From Comamonas sp. B21-038 (lineage in GTDB: Bacteria > Pseudomonadota > Gammaproteobacteria > Burkholderiales > Burkholderiaceae_C): 64,000 nt of DNA. The stretch's first letter is position 1. Every line of letters starts with the position of its first letter. This document shows, one piece after another, positions 8,141 through 17,401 of the stretch. The stretch covers positions 3,844,001 to 3,908,000 of the forward strand of contig NZ_CP092462.1 of assembly GCF_022387135.1 (NCBI RefSeq), in the 5' to 3' direction. The position numbers and the translations under genes are program-made. Below the pieces are notes generated by a model. The model made no database searches and had not been told where the DNA came from. It worked only from the letters and a program-made list of their open reading frames with translations.

Positions 8141-9148
8141 ATGCCATTTGTGCCCGCCTTATGCCCCTCCTGCTCGGGGACTCTCCAAGTACCCGACGAT
8201 CGCGACGTCGTCAAATGCATGTACTGCGGCGTCGATGTGGTGGTGAGGCAAGCGATCCGATTGATCTCTGGCAGTGCGTCCACTTTCATGGAGCTCGCAG
8301 ATGTCGCTTTGACGGCAGGAAATTTTTCAGAAGCCTATGGCTATTACACCAAGGTGCTGGAGATCGAGCCACGCAATGCGGCGGCCTGGTATGGCAAGGG
8401 GAAGGCAGCGGGCGCGCTGGGCAATAGAAACTTTCAACACCTGAAAGAAATGCAGGTCGCCTTTGCGCAGGCCATCAAGTTATCCACCGCCGACAAGCGG
8501 GAAGACATGAAACTGGCCGCCGCACAGGATATGGCACGCATTGGTGCCACGAATTACCAGATGGCATATTCCATCATCACAAAGCTTGCCGCTGCCCCTG
8601 GTGCATGGGCCAGCCATTTGGTGCTGTGCCGGGAGATCATTTCACTCCTTGAGACCGCGCACACGTACAAGCCCCAGGACAGCCAGATCCTGAAAAATAT
8701 TGTCCAGATATGCAATGACAATATTACCGGCATCAAATTCAAAGACCCCGCCAATGACAACGCCGTAACCGTCAAACACCTCGATGACCAATACGAGAAA
8801 GAACTCCGGTCCATCTTTGATCTGTATGCCGCAAAACTCGTGGCACTGGAGCCAGGCTATCAGCTCCCGTACCCAAGAAGAAAATCGCTGCATTGCTTCG
8901 TGATCACCGCCACGATGGGGAGCGTGCACCACCCGAATGTCATTTTCCTGCGCGCCTTCCGGGACAAGATGCTGGTCCGCACGGTACTGGGCAAGGCGTT
9001 CATTCGGTGGTATTACCGCCATGGCCCCAGGATCGCGCAACACATCGAAGGCTCTCGCTGGGCACGGTCGGCCGCCTATGTGTTCATCGTTGTGCCCGCT
9101 GTGGCGATCGCCAGGATGATGACCTGGGTAGACAGACATTTGCGATGA
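8141..9148 (+). CDS. Zinc-ribbon and TPR-containing protein with C-terminal membrane segment
   Basis: 335 aa. The N-terminus carries a zinc ribbon with Cys8, Cys11, Cys26 and Cys29 (CPSC and CMYC knuckles). It is followed by TPR-like helices at about residues 46-90 (TAGNFSEAYGYYTKVLEIEP). A middle region of about 150 residues is helical and unassigned. The C-terminus has one hydrophobic segment (AAYVFIVVPAVAIARMM) that may anchor it in the membrane. The combination suggests an adaptor or sensor, but no function is known. It stands alone between a membrane protein gene and the convergent cadA gene. Confidence 0.75.
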   Translation: MPFVPALCPSCSGTLQVPDDRDVVKCMYCGVDVVVRQAIRLISGSASTFMELADVALTAGNFSEAYGYYTKVLEIEPRNAAAWYGKGKAAGALGNRNFQHLKEMQVAFAQAIKLSTADKREDMKLAAAQDMARIGATNYQMAYSIITKLAAAPGAWASHLVLCREIISLLETAHTYKPQDSQILKNIVQICNDNITGIKFKDPANDNAVTVKHLDDQYEKELRSIFDLYAAKLVALEPGYQLPYPRRKSLHCFVITATMGSVHHPNVIFLRAFRDKMLVRTVLGKAFIRWYYRHGPRIAQHIEGSRWARSAAYVFIVVPAVAIARMMTWVDRHLR

Positions 9149-9265
9149 CCACGATGGACCGCATCAGCGCCGGTCAGGCTGCGCTGCCCTGTCAGCCCCG
9201 TCCCGGCGATCGATGCCATGGAGGGGCCCTGGGTCAAGCCGGGGCCAGGCGTCCCCGGAGAGGGG

Positions 9266-11674
9266 CTATTTGGTGGACACGCGCAGCAACCGCAGCCCAT
9301 TGAACACCACCAGCAAGCTCGCCCCCATATCGGCAAACACCGCCATCCACATCGAGGCATTGCCAAACACCGCCAGCGCGAAGAACACCACTTTGATGCC
9401 CAGCGCGAAGATGATGTTCTGCCACAGGATGGCGTAGGTGCGTTGGGACAGTTGCACGGTTTCCGGCACGCGGCGCAGGTCGTCGTTCATGATGAGGATG
9501 TCGGCGGCCTCCTTGGCGATGTCGGTGCCGGCGCCACCCATCGAGAAGCCGATCGACGCGGCGGCCAGGCTGGGGGAATCGTTGACGCCATCGCCCACCA
9601 TGCCGGCCGGCTGCTGGGCCACCAGGCCGTTGATGACCTGGAGCTTGTCCTCGGGCAGCAGGTTGGCCTTGACCTCGTCGATGCCCACCTGCGCGGCAAT
9701 GGCGCGGGCGGTGGCTTCGTTGTCACCGGTCAGCATCACCGTGCGGATGCCCAGGGCCTTCAGCTCGGCAATCGCCTGCTTGCTCGATTCCTTGGTGGTA
9801 TCGGCCACCGCGAACAGCCCCAGCACGCCTTGCGCGCTGGCCAACACCGAGACGGTCTGCCCCTGCTCTTCCATCGCCAGCATCAGCGCCTCCACCTCGG
9901 CAGAGCACTGGCCGCGCTCGTGGATCCAGCGGTGGTTGCCCAGCACATAGCTCTGCCCGGCGATATCGCCCTTGACGCCACGGCCCAGCTCGGCGGCAAA
10001 GTTATCTACCTCCAGCGCCTCGCCATCGATACCGGCGGCGACCGCCTTGGAGACGGGATGGTCCGAGCGCGCGGCCAGGCTCTTGGCAATGCGCTCTATC
10101 TGCCGGGCATCGGTGCTGGTCGACAGCATGCGGGTCTGCACCAGCCGAGGGGTGCCGGCGGTGATGGTGCCGGTCTTGTCCAGCGCCACGACGCGCAGCT
10201 TGCGCGCCTCTTCCAGATAGGCGCCGCCCTTGACCAGAATGCCTCGGCGGGCCGCTGCCGACAGGCCGCTGACAACGGTCACCGGCGTGGAGATCACCAG
10301 CGCGCAAGGGCAGGCGATGACCAGCAGCACCAGCGCCTTGTAGATTGCCGTCAGCCAGGGCCAGCCCAGCATCAGCGGGGGCAGCACCGCGACGGCGACC
10401 GCCAGCACAAAGACGGCGGGGGTGTAGATGCGCGCAAAGCTGTCCACAAAACGCTGGGTGGGCGCACGCTGGCCCTGGGCCTGCTCCACCGCATGGATGA
10501 TGCGGGCCAGCACCGTGTCGCTCGAGCGTTTGCTGACCTCGAACTCCAGCGAGCCGCTTTGGTTGATGGTGCCGGCAAACACCGGGTCGCCCGGCGCCTT
10601 GTCCACCGGAATGCTCTCGCCGGTGACGGAGGACTGGTCCACCGCGCTTTGGCCGCTGGTCACCACGCCATCGAGCGCAAAACGCTCACCGGGCTTGACC
10701 CGCGCCAAGGTCCCGACCGCCACCGTCTTGGCGTCCTGGATCTGCCAGCTGCCATCGGCCTGCCGGGCCTCGATCTGCGGCGGCGACAGCGCCAGCAGCT
10801 GGGCAATCGCATTGCGCGCGCGGTCCACCGAGCGCGCCTCGATCAACTCGGCCAGCGAGTACAGCGCCATCACCATGGCCGCCTCGGGCCACTGGCCGAT
10901 CACAAAGGCGCCGATCACCGCCACGCTCATCAGTGCATTGATGCCCAGCTGGCCGCGCAGCAACGCCGACAGGCCCTTCTTGAACACGCCCAGGCCCGAC
11001 AGCGCAATCGCCAGCGCGGCGACGGCCATGCCGACCATGCGCCAGACCGAGGTCTCGGGGGTCAGCAGGTGCAGCAGCTCTGCGGTGGCCGCCACCACCA
11101 AGGCCGCAATCAGGCGGTAGAGCTCCACACGCTGCGCCTTCTGCACATCGGCAGCGGCGGGCGGCGCCGACAGCGTCTCGGTGCTGAAGCCTGCGGACTG
11201 GATCTTCTCCGTCACTGCGGCCCATTGCTGCGGGTCGGCCTCCACCCGCAACGTGCGGGCAGGCAGGTCAAACTGCAGCAGCTTGACGCCCGCCGCGCCT
11301 TCGAGGATCTGGCGAATCTGCCCCTCTTCGACCGGGCAGTCCATCGCGGGAATGCGCAGCAGCAAGGCACCGTCATCGGCCTTCAACGCCGAGCTGGCGG
11401 GGGCGGCAGCGCCCAGATCAGGGGTGCAGCAATCGGTATGCGCATGCGCTGCAGCCGTTGCTGCAGGTGCATGGGAATGCGAATGCGCATGGTCGTGACC
11501 ATGGCTGTGATCGTGATCGTTGTCTTGGTCATGGCTGTGGCCATGCCCGTTGGCGGCCACTGCGGCGGCCTGGTGGTCTTTGCCAGCGCAGCAGGATGCC
11601 GCAGCATGGCCATCGGAATGGCGTTGCGTGGTGTCGGAATGGGCAGTCATGGGCTTGGAATTCGTTGGGGTCAT
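9266..11674 (-). CDS. cadA: Zn/Cd/Pb-translocating P-type ATPase
   Basis: 802 aa P1B-type ATPase that pumps divalent soft metals out of the cytoplasm. The ATG at 11674 follows GGGAGC. A His-rich N-terminal stretch at about residues 40-70 alternates His with Asp, Ser and Gly and probably buffers metal. A metal-binding domain with MDCPVEEGQIRQIL follows. Then come the TGES actuator loop, the CPC metal site in transmembrane helix 6 (ACPCALVISTPV), the phosphorylation site DKTGT, the SDHPVS motif and the hinge GDGVND. It is divergent from a MerR-type regulator, and its promoter has the 19-bp spacer and operator of that class. CPC plus CadR pairing indicates Cd/Zn/Pb rather than Cu. Confidence 0.95.
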   Translation of the reverse strand: MTPTNSKPMTAHSDTTQRHSDGHAAASCCAGKDHQAAAVAANGHGHSHDQDNDHDHSHGHDHAHSHSHAPAATAAAHAHTDCCTPDLGAAAPASSALKADDGALLLRIPAMDCPVEEGQIRQILEGAAGVKLLQFDLPARTLRVEADPQQWAAVTEKIQSAGFSTETLSAPPAAADVQKAQRVELYRLIAALVVAATAELLHLLTPETSVWRMVGMAVAALAIALSGLGVFKKGLSALLRGQLGINALMSVAVIGAFVIGQWPEAAMVMALYSLAELIEARSVDRARNAIAQLLALSPPQIEARQADGSWQIQDAKTVAVGTLARVKPGERFALDGVVTSGQSAVDQSSVTGESIPVDKAPGDPVFAGTINQSGSLEFEVSKRSSDTVLARIIHAVEQAQGQRAPTQRFVDSFARIYTPAVFVLAVAVAVLPPLMLGWPWLTAIYKALVLLVIACPCALVISTPVTVVSGLSAAARRGILVKGGAYLEEARKLRVVALDKTGTITAGTPRLVQTRMLSTSTDARQIERIAKSLAARSDHPVSKAVAAGIDGEALEVDNFAAELGRGVKGDIAGQSYVLGNHRWIHERGQCSAEVEALMLAMEEQGQTVSVLASAQGVLGLFAVADTTKESSKQAIAELKALGIRTVMLTGDNEATARAIAAQVGIDEVKANLLPEDKLQVINGLVAQQPAGMVGDGVNDSPSLAAASIGFSMGGAGTDIAKEAADILIMNDDLRRVPETVQLSQRTYAILWQNIIFALGIKVVFFALAVFGNASMWMAVFADMGASLLVVFNGLRLLRVSTK

Positions 11675-11697
11675 AGAGCGTGCTCCCTGTTGCTTCG

Positions 11698-11728
11698 ATT
11701 AAAAACCCTGTAGTAACTACAATGTCAA
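11698..11728 (-). promoter_or_regulatory. MerR-type cadA promoter with CadR operator
   Basis: On the minus strand, TTGACA (11728-11723) and TTTAAT (11703-11698) are separated by 19 bp, the lengthened spacer typical of MerR-activated promoters. A palindrome, TGTAGT-A-ACTACA (11709-11721), lies in the spacer. Similar ACCCTGTAG-type operators are known for CadR/PbrR. Confidence 0.85.
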
Positions 11729-11769
11729 GCCTAAATCGCTAGACTCCGTATGGACATGAGGGCAATGAC

Positions 11770-12204
11770 ATGAAAATCGGTGAACTGGCCACGGCCTCGG
11801 CAACACCCGTGGAAACCATCCGCTACTACGAGCGCGAAGGCCTGCTGCCGCAGCCCACGCGCACCGCCAGCAACTACCGCGTCTATGAAGAGCAACACCT
11901 GGAGCGCCTGCAGTTCATCCGCAATTGCCGGGGGCTGCAGATGTCGCTGGACGAAGTGCGCGAGCTGCTGCGCTACAAGGACGAGCCCGCCCAGGACTGT
12001 GCCGAAACCGTCGACAAGCTGATCGAAGCGCATATCGGCCATGTCGCGCTGCGCATCCAGGAGCTGCGCGGGCTGAAGGCGCAGCTCATCGCGCTGCGTG
12101 ACCGCTGCCGGGGCACCCAGGACGTGGAGCACTGCGGCATCCTCGCCGGCCTGGCCGAGACGCCAGCGGCGCCGGCGGTCAAACAGCATCTGCATGTGCG
12201 CTAG
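11770..12204 (+). CDS. cadR: Cd(II)/Pb(II)-responsive MerR family regulator
   Basis: 144 aa. The N-terminal winged HTH (MKIGELATASATPVETIRYYEREGLL) is typical of MerR. The dimerisation helix and metal loop hold Cys77, Cys113 and Cys122, matching the three-cysteine site of CadR/PbrR proteins. The C-terminus ends in a short His tail (KQHLHVR) rather than the longer His-rich tail of some CadRs. It is divergent from cadA, and it would activate cadA and regulate itself from the shared 95-bp gap. Confidence 0.93.
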   Translation: MKIGELATASATPVETIRYYEREGLLPQPTRTASNYRVYEEQHLERLQFIRNCRGLQMSLDEVRELLRYKDEPAQDCAETVDKLIEAHIGHVALRIQELRGLKAQLIALRDRCRGTQDVEHCGILAGLAETPAAPAVKQHLHVR

Positions 12205-12235
12205 GCACGGGTTCGCTGTTGAGGCCCGTGGGCGC

Positions 12236-12263
12236 AAAAAAAGGTGGCGCACTGCGCCACCTT
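12236..12263 (-). terminator. Intrinsic terminator of the DUF4148-like gene
   Basis: AAGGTGGCGC (12241-12250) and GCGCCACCTT (12254-12263) form a 10-bp stem with a 3-nt loop. On the minus strand it is followed by a run of seven T (plus-strand A run 12236-12242). It is 17 bp past the stop of the gene at 12281. Confidence 0.85.
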
Positions 12264-12280
12264 CCAGGGCCACGCGGTGT

Positions 12281-12625
12281 TCAGCCACGGAACATTTGCA
12301 GGCGGGCCTTTCTCTCGGCCGGCGTCTCGCTGCTGTACTCGTCCATCACTTGCTGGCGCGTCTTGCCGGGACCGGAAGCAACAGGTGCAGGCGGGTAGTT
12401 GCTGCTGCGCAAGGCGTTGGGTCCGCGCTTTTGCAGCGCCTCTACCGTCTCCGCCTGCACCTGCGCGCGGCTCTTGCCCGGCTGCGCATGCTCGGGGTAG
12501 AGCTCGTAGCCCTTTTCCGTCGGCGCCGAGTGCAAGGTCGCGCTGGCCGATGCGCTGTTCAGCATGCCCAGCGACAGGGCTGCGAAAGCCAGGGACAACA
12601 GGGTGGAGGTAGGTGCTTTTTGCAT
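12281..12625 (-). CDS. Exported DUF4148-like protein
   Basis: 114 aa from the ATG at 12625; an alternative ATG at 12643 adds six residues. The signal peptide is MQKAPTSTLLSLAFAALSLG, with cleavage near ASASA. The mature part has two copies of a GKSRAQVQAE/GKTRQQVMDE-type motif, the hallmark of DUF4148 proteins common in Burkholderiales, and ends with AERKARLQMFRG. The function is unknown, probably periplasmic. It lies between cadR and czcA and is terminated by its own hairpin, so a role in metal handling is only a positional guess. Confidence 0.75.
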   Translation of the reverse strand: MQKAPTSTLLSLAFAALSLGMLNSASASATLHSAPTEKGYELYPEHAQPGKSRAQVQAETVEALQKRGPNALRSSNYPPAPVASGPGKTRQQVMDEYSSETPAERKARLQMFRG

Positions 12626-12763
12626 GGTTGCATTGCCTTTCATGAGGGTGGAAATACGCTCGCTGCGGCTGCATGCGAGATGGCTCCATTGTTGAAAAAA
12701 CACGCTGACCAAAGCCCCACAGCCAGATGACATTGCTGCAATGCGCGGACTGCGTAAACGGCA

Positions 12764-12799
12764 GACAAAACAAAGCCATGGCGGGTTAGGCCATGGCTT
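12764..12799 (-). terminator. Terminator of the czcCBA operon
   Basis: AAGCCATGGC (12773-12782) pairs with GCCATGGCTT (12790-12799). On the minus strand the stem is followed by TTTGTTTTG. It lies 23 bp after the czcA stop. Confidence 0.75.
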
Positions 12800-12822
12800 G
12801 GTTGTCAGTGAGATGAAGTGGC

Positions 12823-15800
12823 TCAGGCCGCAGCGGGCCTGTCAGCGCCCTCTTTGCTATCCAATTCGTCCTCCGACGGATCGCGCCGGTGCACCAGGCG
12901 GTACAGCAAGGGCAGCACCAGCAAGGTCAGCACCGTGGACGACAAAATGCCGCCAATCACTACAGTGGCCAGCGGCCGCTGCACCTCGGCACCCGTGCCG
13001 GTTGCAATGGCCATCGGCACAAAGCCCAGTGACGCGACCAGGGCCGTCATCAGCACCGGCCGCAGGCGCGACAGCGCCCCGGTGTGCACGGCATCGGGAA
13101 CGGCCAGCCCACCCTCGCGCAGCGCGCGGATCGACGAGATCATCACCAAACCGTTCAACACGGCCACGCCGGACAACGCAATAAAGCCGATCGCTGCCGA
13201 GATCGACAGCGGAATACCGCGCAGCCACAGCGCCAGAATGCCGCCGGTCAGCGCAAACGGAATGCCGGTAAAGACGATCAGGCCATCGCGCACGTTGTTG
13301 AACATCGCAAATAGCAACGTGAACACCAGCAGCAGCGCGACGGGCACGACGATCAGCAGCCGCTGCTGGGCGGATTGCAGGTTCTCGAAGGTGCCGCCCC
13401 AGCGCGTCCAGTAGCCACTGGGCAAGGCCATCGCGCCCAGGTCCTGCTGCGCCTGCTCGACGAAGGAGCCGATATCGCGGCCGCGCACATTGGCGCTCAC
13501 GACAATGCGGCGCTTGCCATCCTCCCGGCTGACCTGGTTGGGACCGGGCGACAGCGCAAAGCTGGCCACCGCCGACAAGGGCACAAAGCCCAGCCGGCTG
13601 CCCTCTTGCGTCGGCAGTGCAATCGGCAGGCGCTCCAGCGCGGCCAGGTCGCTGCGCAGCGCCTCGGGCAGGCGCACCTGTATGTCAAAGCGGCGGTCGC
13701 CTTCAAACACCGTGCCGGCCTCCTGGCCGCCCACCGCCGTGGCAATGGTCTGCTGCACGTCGCCCATGTTCAGGCCATAGCGCGATGCCTTCTCGCGGTC
13801 CACCTGCACCGTCAGCATTGGCAGGCCCGTGGTCTGCTCCACCTTCACCTCTGAGGCGCCGGGCACCTTCTGCAGCATCGCGGCAATCGATTGGGCAGTA
13901 CGCTCCAGCACCTGCATATCGTCACCAAACACCTTCACCGCGACATCGCTGCGCACGCCCGATATCAGCTCGTTGAAGCGCAGCTGGATCGGTTGCGAGA
14001 ACTCGTAGTTGCTCCCCGGTATCGCCTCGACCACCTCCTGCACCTGAGCAAGCAAGTCCTCGCGGCTGCGCTGCGGATCAGGCCACTGCGCACGCGGCTT
14101 GAGCATGATGTAGCCGTCCGAGATATTGGGCGGCATCGGGTCCGAGGCGATCTCGGCCGTGCCGGTGCGGGCAAACACACGCTCGATCTCGGGCACCTGG
14201 TCCTTGAGCGCGCGCTCGATCTGCATCTGCATCTCCAGCGATTGCGTCAGGCTCGTGCCCGGCACCCGCAGCGCCTGGATTGCGAAGTCGCCTTCGTTCA
14301 GGTTGGGCGCAAATTCGCTGCCCAGGCGCGATGCCAGCAGCAGGCTCAGGGCCACCGAGACGACGGCTGCCGTCAGCACCACCACCGGCATGCGCATCAC
14401 CCGCGCCAGCAAGGGCTCGTAGGCCTTGCGCGCCCAGGTCATCAGGCGGTTTTCCTTCTCGCCCACCTTCGCCCCGATGAACAGCGCAATCGCCGCCGGG
14501 ATGAAGGTGATGGACAGCAGCATCGCGCCCGCCAGCGCCAGCACCACGGTCAGCGCCATCGGGTGGAACATCTTGCCCTCCACCCCCGTCAGCGCAAAGA
14601 TCGGCAGGTAGACCACCATGATGATCAGCTGGCCGAACAGCAGCGGCCGGCGCGATTCCTTGGCCGCCGCAAACACCTCATGAAAACGCTCGCTGCGCGA
14701 CAGCGGGCTGCCCTTGCGCTCCTGCGCATGCGCCAGGCGCCGCACGCAGTTCTCCACAATCACCACCGCCCCGTCGATGATGATGCCGAAATCCAGCGCG
14801 CCCAGGCTCATCAGGTTGGCGCTGATCCCGTACTTCACCATGCCGCTGAAGGTGAACAGCATCGACAGCGGAATGATGAGCGCCGTGATCAGCGCAGCGC
14901 GGATATTGCCCAGGAACAGAAACAGCACCACCACCACCAGCGCCGCGCCTTCGACCAGGTTTTTCTTCACCGTGGCAATGGCCTTTTCCACCAAGGTGGT
15001 GCGGTCGTAGACGGTCACGATCTTCACCCCCTCGGGCAAGGTCTTGCGGATTGATTCCATGCGCGCATCCACCGCCTTGGAGACGATGCGGCTGTTCTCC
15101 CCAATCAGCATGAACACGGTGCCCAGCACCACCTCACGCCCGTTGTCGGTGGCAGCACCCGTGCGCAACTCGCGGCCCAGGCTCACCTCGGCCAGGTCGC
15201 GCACGCGCACCGGCTGGCCTTGGGTGCTGCCCACAATCACCTCCTGGATGTCCGCAATGCCCTGGACCTGGCCGGGCGCGCGGATCAGGTACTGCTCGCC
15301 TTCGCGCTCGATATAGCCGGCGCCCACATTGGTGTTGTTGCTCTGCAGTGCCGCCACCAGCTTGTCCATGGAGATGCCATAGGACGCGAGCTTGTCCGGC
15401 CGGGGTGCTACCAGGTACTCCTTGGCAAAGCCGCCGATGGAGTTGATCTCGGTCACACCCGGCACATTGCGCAGCTGGGGCTTGATGACCCAGTCCTGGA
15501 TTTCGCGCAGGTCCATCGGCGTGTAAAGGCTGCCGTCGGCCTTCTTGGCGCCCTCCTCAGCCTCTACTGTCCAGAGGTAGATTTCGCCCAGGCCGGTGGA
15601 GATGGGGCCGATGCTCGGCGCAATACCGGGCGGCAGTTTCTCACGCGCCTCCTGAATGCGCTCATTGACCAGCTGGCGCGCAAAGTAGATGTCGGTGCCG
15701 TCCTTGAAGATCACCGTGACCTGCGACAGCCCGTAGCGCGACAGCGAACGGGTCTGCTCCAGGTGCGGCAGGCCGGCCATCACGGTCTCAATGGGGTAGG

Positions 15801-15996
15801 TGATGCGTTGCTCAGTCTCCAGCGGCGAGTAGCCCGGCGCCTGGGTGTTGATCTGCACCTGCACATTGGTGATGTCGGGCACGGCATCGATGGACAGGCG
15901 CTGGTAGCTGAAAATGCCCAGTGCAGCCATGGCAAAAACTGCCAGGATGACCAGCCAGCGCTGCTCGATGGAAAAACGGATGATGCGCTCAAACAT
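12823..15996 (-). CDS. czcA: Heavy-metal RND efflux pump, inner-membrane subunit (CzcA type)
   Basis: 1057 aa, full length for HME-RND transporters, which use proton influx to export Co, Zn, Cd or Ni. The N-terminus (MFERIIRFSIEQRWLVILAV) is typical. The HME signature DFGIIIDGAVVIVEN lies in transmembrane helix 4 at about residue 400, where its acidic residues carry protons; the pattern is that of CzcA rather than the Cu pump CusA. Two large periplasmic loops and twelve expected transmembrane helices are present. It is the last gene of czcCBA, 12 bp after czcB, with a terminator downstream. Confidence 0.95.
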   Translation of the reverse strand: MFERIIRFSIEQRWLVILAVFAMAALGIFSYQRLSIDAVPDITNVQVQINTQAPGYSPLETEQRITYPIETVMAGLPHLEQTRSLSRYGLSQVTVIFKDGTDIYFARQLVNERIQEAREKLPPGIAPSIGPISTGLGEIYLWTVEAEEGAKKADGSLYTPMDLREIQDWVIKPQLRNVPGVTEINSIGGFAKEYLVAPRPDKLASYGISMDKLVAALQSNNTNVGAGYIEREGEQYLIRAPGQVQGIADIQEVIVGSTQGQPVRVRDLAEVSLGRELRTGAATDNGREVVLGTVFMLIGENSRIVSKAVDARMESIRKTLPEGVKIVTVYDRTTLVEKAIATVKKNLVEGAALVVVVLFLFLGNIRAALITALIIPLSMLFTFSGMVKYGISANLMSLGALDFGIIIDGAVVIVENCVRRLAHAQERKGSPLSRSERFHEVFAAAKESRRPLLFGQLIIMVVYLPIFALTGVEGKMFHPMALTVVLALAGAMLLSITFIPAAIALFIGAKVGEKENRLMTWARKAYEPLLARVMRMPVVVLTAAVVSVALSLLLASRLGSEFAPNLNEGDFAIQALRVPGTSLTQSLEMQMQIERALKDQVPEIERVFARTGTAEIASDPMPPNISDGYIMLKPRAQWPDPQRSREDLLAQVQEVVEAIPGSNYEFSQPIQLRFNELISGVRSDVAVKVFGDDMQVLERTAQSIAAMLQKVPGASEVKVEQTTGLPMLTVQVDREKASRYGLNMGDVQQTIATAVGGQEAGTVFEGDRRFDIQVRLPEALRSDLAALERLPIALPTQEGSRLGFVPLSAVASFALSPGPNQVSREDGKRRIVVSANVRGRDIGSFVEQAQQDLGAMALPSGYWTRWGGTFENLQSAQQRLLIVVPVALLLVFTLLFAMFNNVRDGLIVFTGIPFALTGGILALWLRGIPLSISAAIGFIALSGVAVLNGLVMISSIRALREGGLAVPDAVHTGALSRLRPVLMTALVASLGFVPMAIATGTGAEVQRPLATVVIGGILSSTVLTLLVLPLLYRLVHRRDPSEDELDSKEGADRPAAA

Positions 15997-16008
15997 GCGG
16001 ACTCCCGA

Positions 16009-17397
16009 TCAATGCGCGTGCTCGGCAGATGCCTTGCCCAGCTCGGCCCGCAGCATGAAGGAGCCCTGCTTGACATAGCTCTGCCCCGCGTTCAGGCCCG
16101 ATGTGACCTCAGTGGTCTTGCCATCCGTCGCGCCCAGTTGCACCACCTGGGCCTGGTAGCCGCCCTCGGTCGGAACAAACACCACGCTCTCCTTGCCGTC
16201 GGGCCTCTGGATGGCCTTGGCGTCCACCGCAATGGGGACGGGCGATTCGCCAGCCAGCAGTTCCACATCGACAAACAGGCCCGGCCGCCACACCCCTTGC
16301 GGGTTGGCCAGCGCCACACGCGCCGGCGCCGTGCGGGTTTGCGCGCCAATCAACGCACCCACATAGGCAATCCGGCCTTCGGCCTGGGAGTCAAAAGCGG
16401 TGGCGCGCACGACCACTGGCGCACCCATGCGCACGTCCGGCAGCTGCGGCGCGGCCACGCTGATCTCCGCCCAGACCGAGCGCAGGTCAGAGACGGTGAA
16501 CGAGGCCGTGCTGTCGGTCACCGACTCGCCCACGGTCAGGTGCTTTTCCACCACCATGCCCGCCAGCGGCGCGCGCAGCTCATAGCGGCTGGATCCGCCG
16601 GTGCCCGCGCCTGCACCCGCCCCAATAGCGGACAGCTTTTGCGCGGCATTGGCCACGGCAATCTCGGCCTCCTGCAGCGCTTGTTGGGCTGCCTGGTAGT
16701 CCTGCTCGGCAGAGATGCGCTCCTGCCACAGCTGCTTTTCGCGCTCGTAATTGCGCTTGGCAAAGGCCAGGCGCCGCTGCGCCGTTTGCAGCTCGCTGCG
16801 CTGGTCAGATACCGCCGGGCTCTGAATCACCGCCAGCAGCTGCCCCTTGGCCACCTGCTCGCCCAGCTGAGCATGGACCGAGGCCACCACCCCCGCCACT
16901 CTGGGCACCACATGGGCCGTTCGGTCTTCGTCAAAGCGGATCTCGCCGGGCAGCAGCACCTGCTTTTTGATGGACGCCGGCCCCGCCTGGGCCACCACCA
17001 AACCGGCCGCCTTGGCCTGGGCTGGGCTCAGCTTGACCAGGCCCTCGCCCGCTTCTTCGCCTTCGGCATGGCCGCCTTCCGCAGCGCCATGCGCATCCTT
17101 GCTGCCGGCCTCGGCTTTCTCATCGTGGTGTTCTCCATCGCCATGCTGGTCAGCCTCCTGGTGCGCATCGGCTTGGGCACCTGCTTTGGCGCCCGTCTTG
17201 GCAGCGGCCTCGCCATGGTGCTCACCATCTTTGTGGGATGGCGCATCGGCATGGCCTGATGCCGGTGCAGCAGCTGCGCTGCCGGGGCCCCGCAACAAAT
17301 AGGCGCCACCGGCCACGCCAGCGGCCGCAATCAGCGCCGCTGCAATCCACTGTTTGGACGAGGTCAGCGAGCTATCGAATCTGGTTTTCTCGGACAT
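16009..17397 (-). CDS. czcB: RND efflux periplasmic adaptor (CzcB type)
   Basis: 462 aa from the ATG at 17397 (MSEKTRFDSSLTSSKQWIAA). One N-terminal transmembrane anchor is followed by a His/Asp/Glu-rich region at about residues 45-115, which may capture metal. Then come a barrel-sandwich hybrid domain with a coiled-coil hairpin (QRSELQTAQRRLAFAKRNYEREKQ and following) and a beta-barrel domain. This is the membrane-fusion architecture that joins CzcA to CzcC. It starts 4 bp after the czcC stop and is 12 bp from czcA. Confidence 0.93.
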   Translation of the reverse strand: MSEKTRFDSSLTSSKQWIAAALIAAAGVAGGAYLLRGPGSAAAAPASGHADAPSHKDGEHHGEAAAKTGAKAGAQADAHQEADQHGDGEHHDEKAEAGSKDAHGAAEGGHAEGEEAGEGLVKLSPAQAKAAGLVVAQAGPASIKKQVLLPGEIRFDEDRTAHVVPRVAGVVASVHAQLGEQVAKGQLLAVIQSPAVSDQRSELQTAQRRLAFAKRNYEREKQLWQERISAEQDYQAAQQALQEAEIAVANAAQKLSAIGAGAGAGTGGSSRYELRAPLAGMVVEKHLTVGESVTDSTASFTVSDLRSVWAEISVAAPQLPDVRMGAPVVVRATAFDSQAEGRIAYVGALIGAQTRTAPARVALANPQGVWRPGLFVDVELLAGESPVPIAVDAKAIQRPDGKESVVFVPTEGGYQAQVVQLGATDGKTTEVTSGLNAGQSYVKQGSFMLRAELGKASAEHAH

Positions 17398-17401
17398 GGG
17401 T

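Noticed and set aside
9218..11713. 831-aa open frame on the plus strand
   Set aside because: It is the antisense shadow of cadA, whose P-type ATPase motifs are clear. High GC keeps the reverse frame open.
15220..17259. 679-aa plus-strand frame
   Set aside because: Shadow of czcA/czcB; no domain and an unlikely composition.
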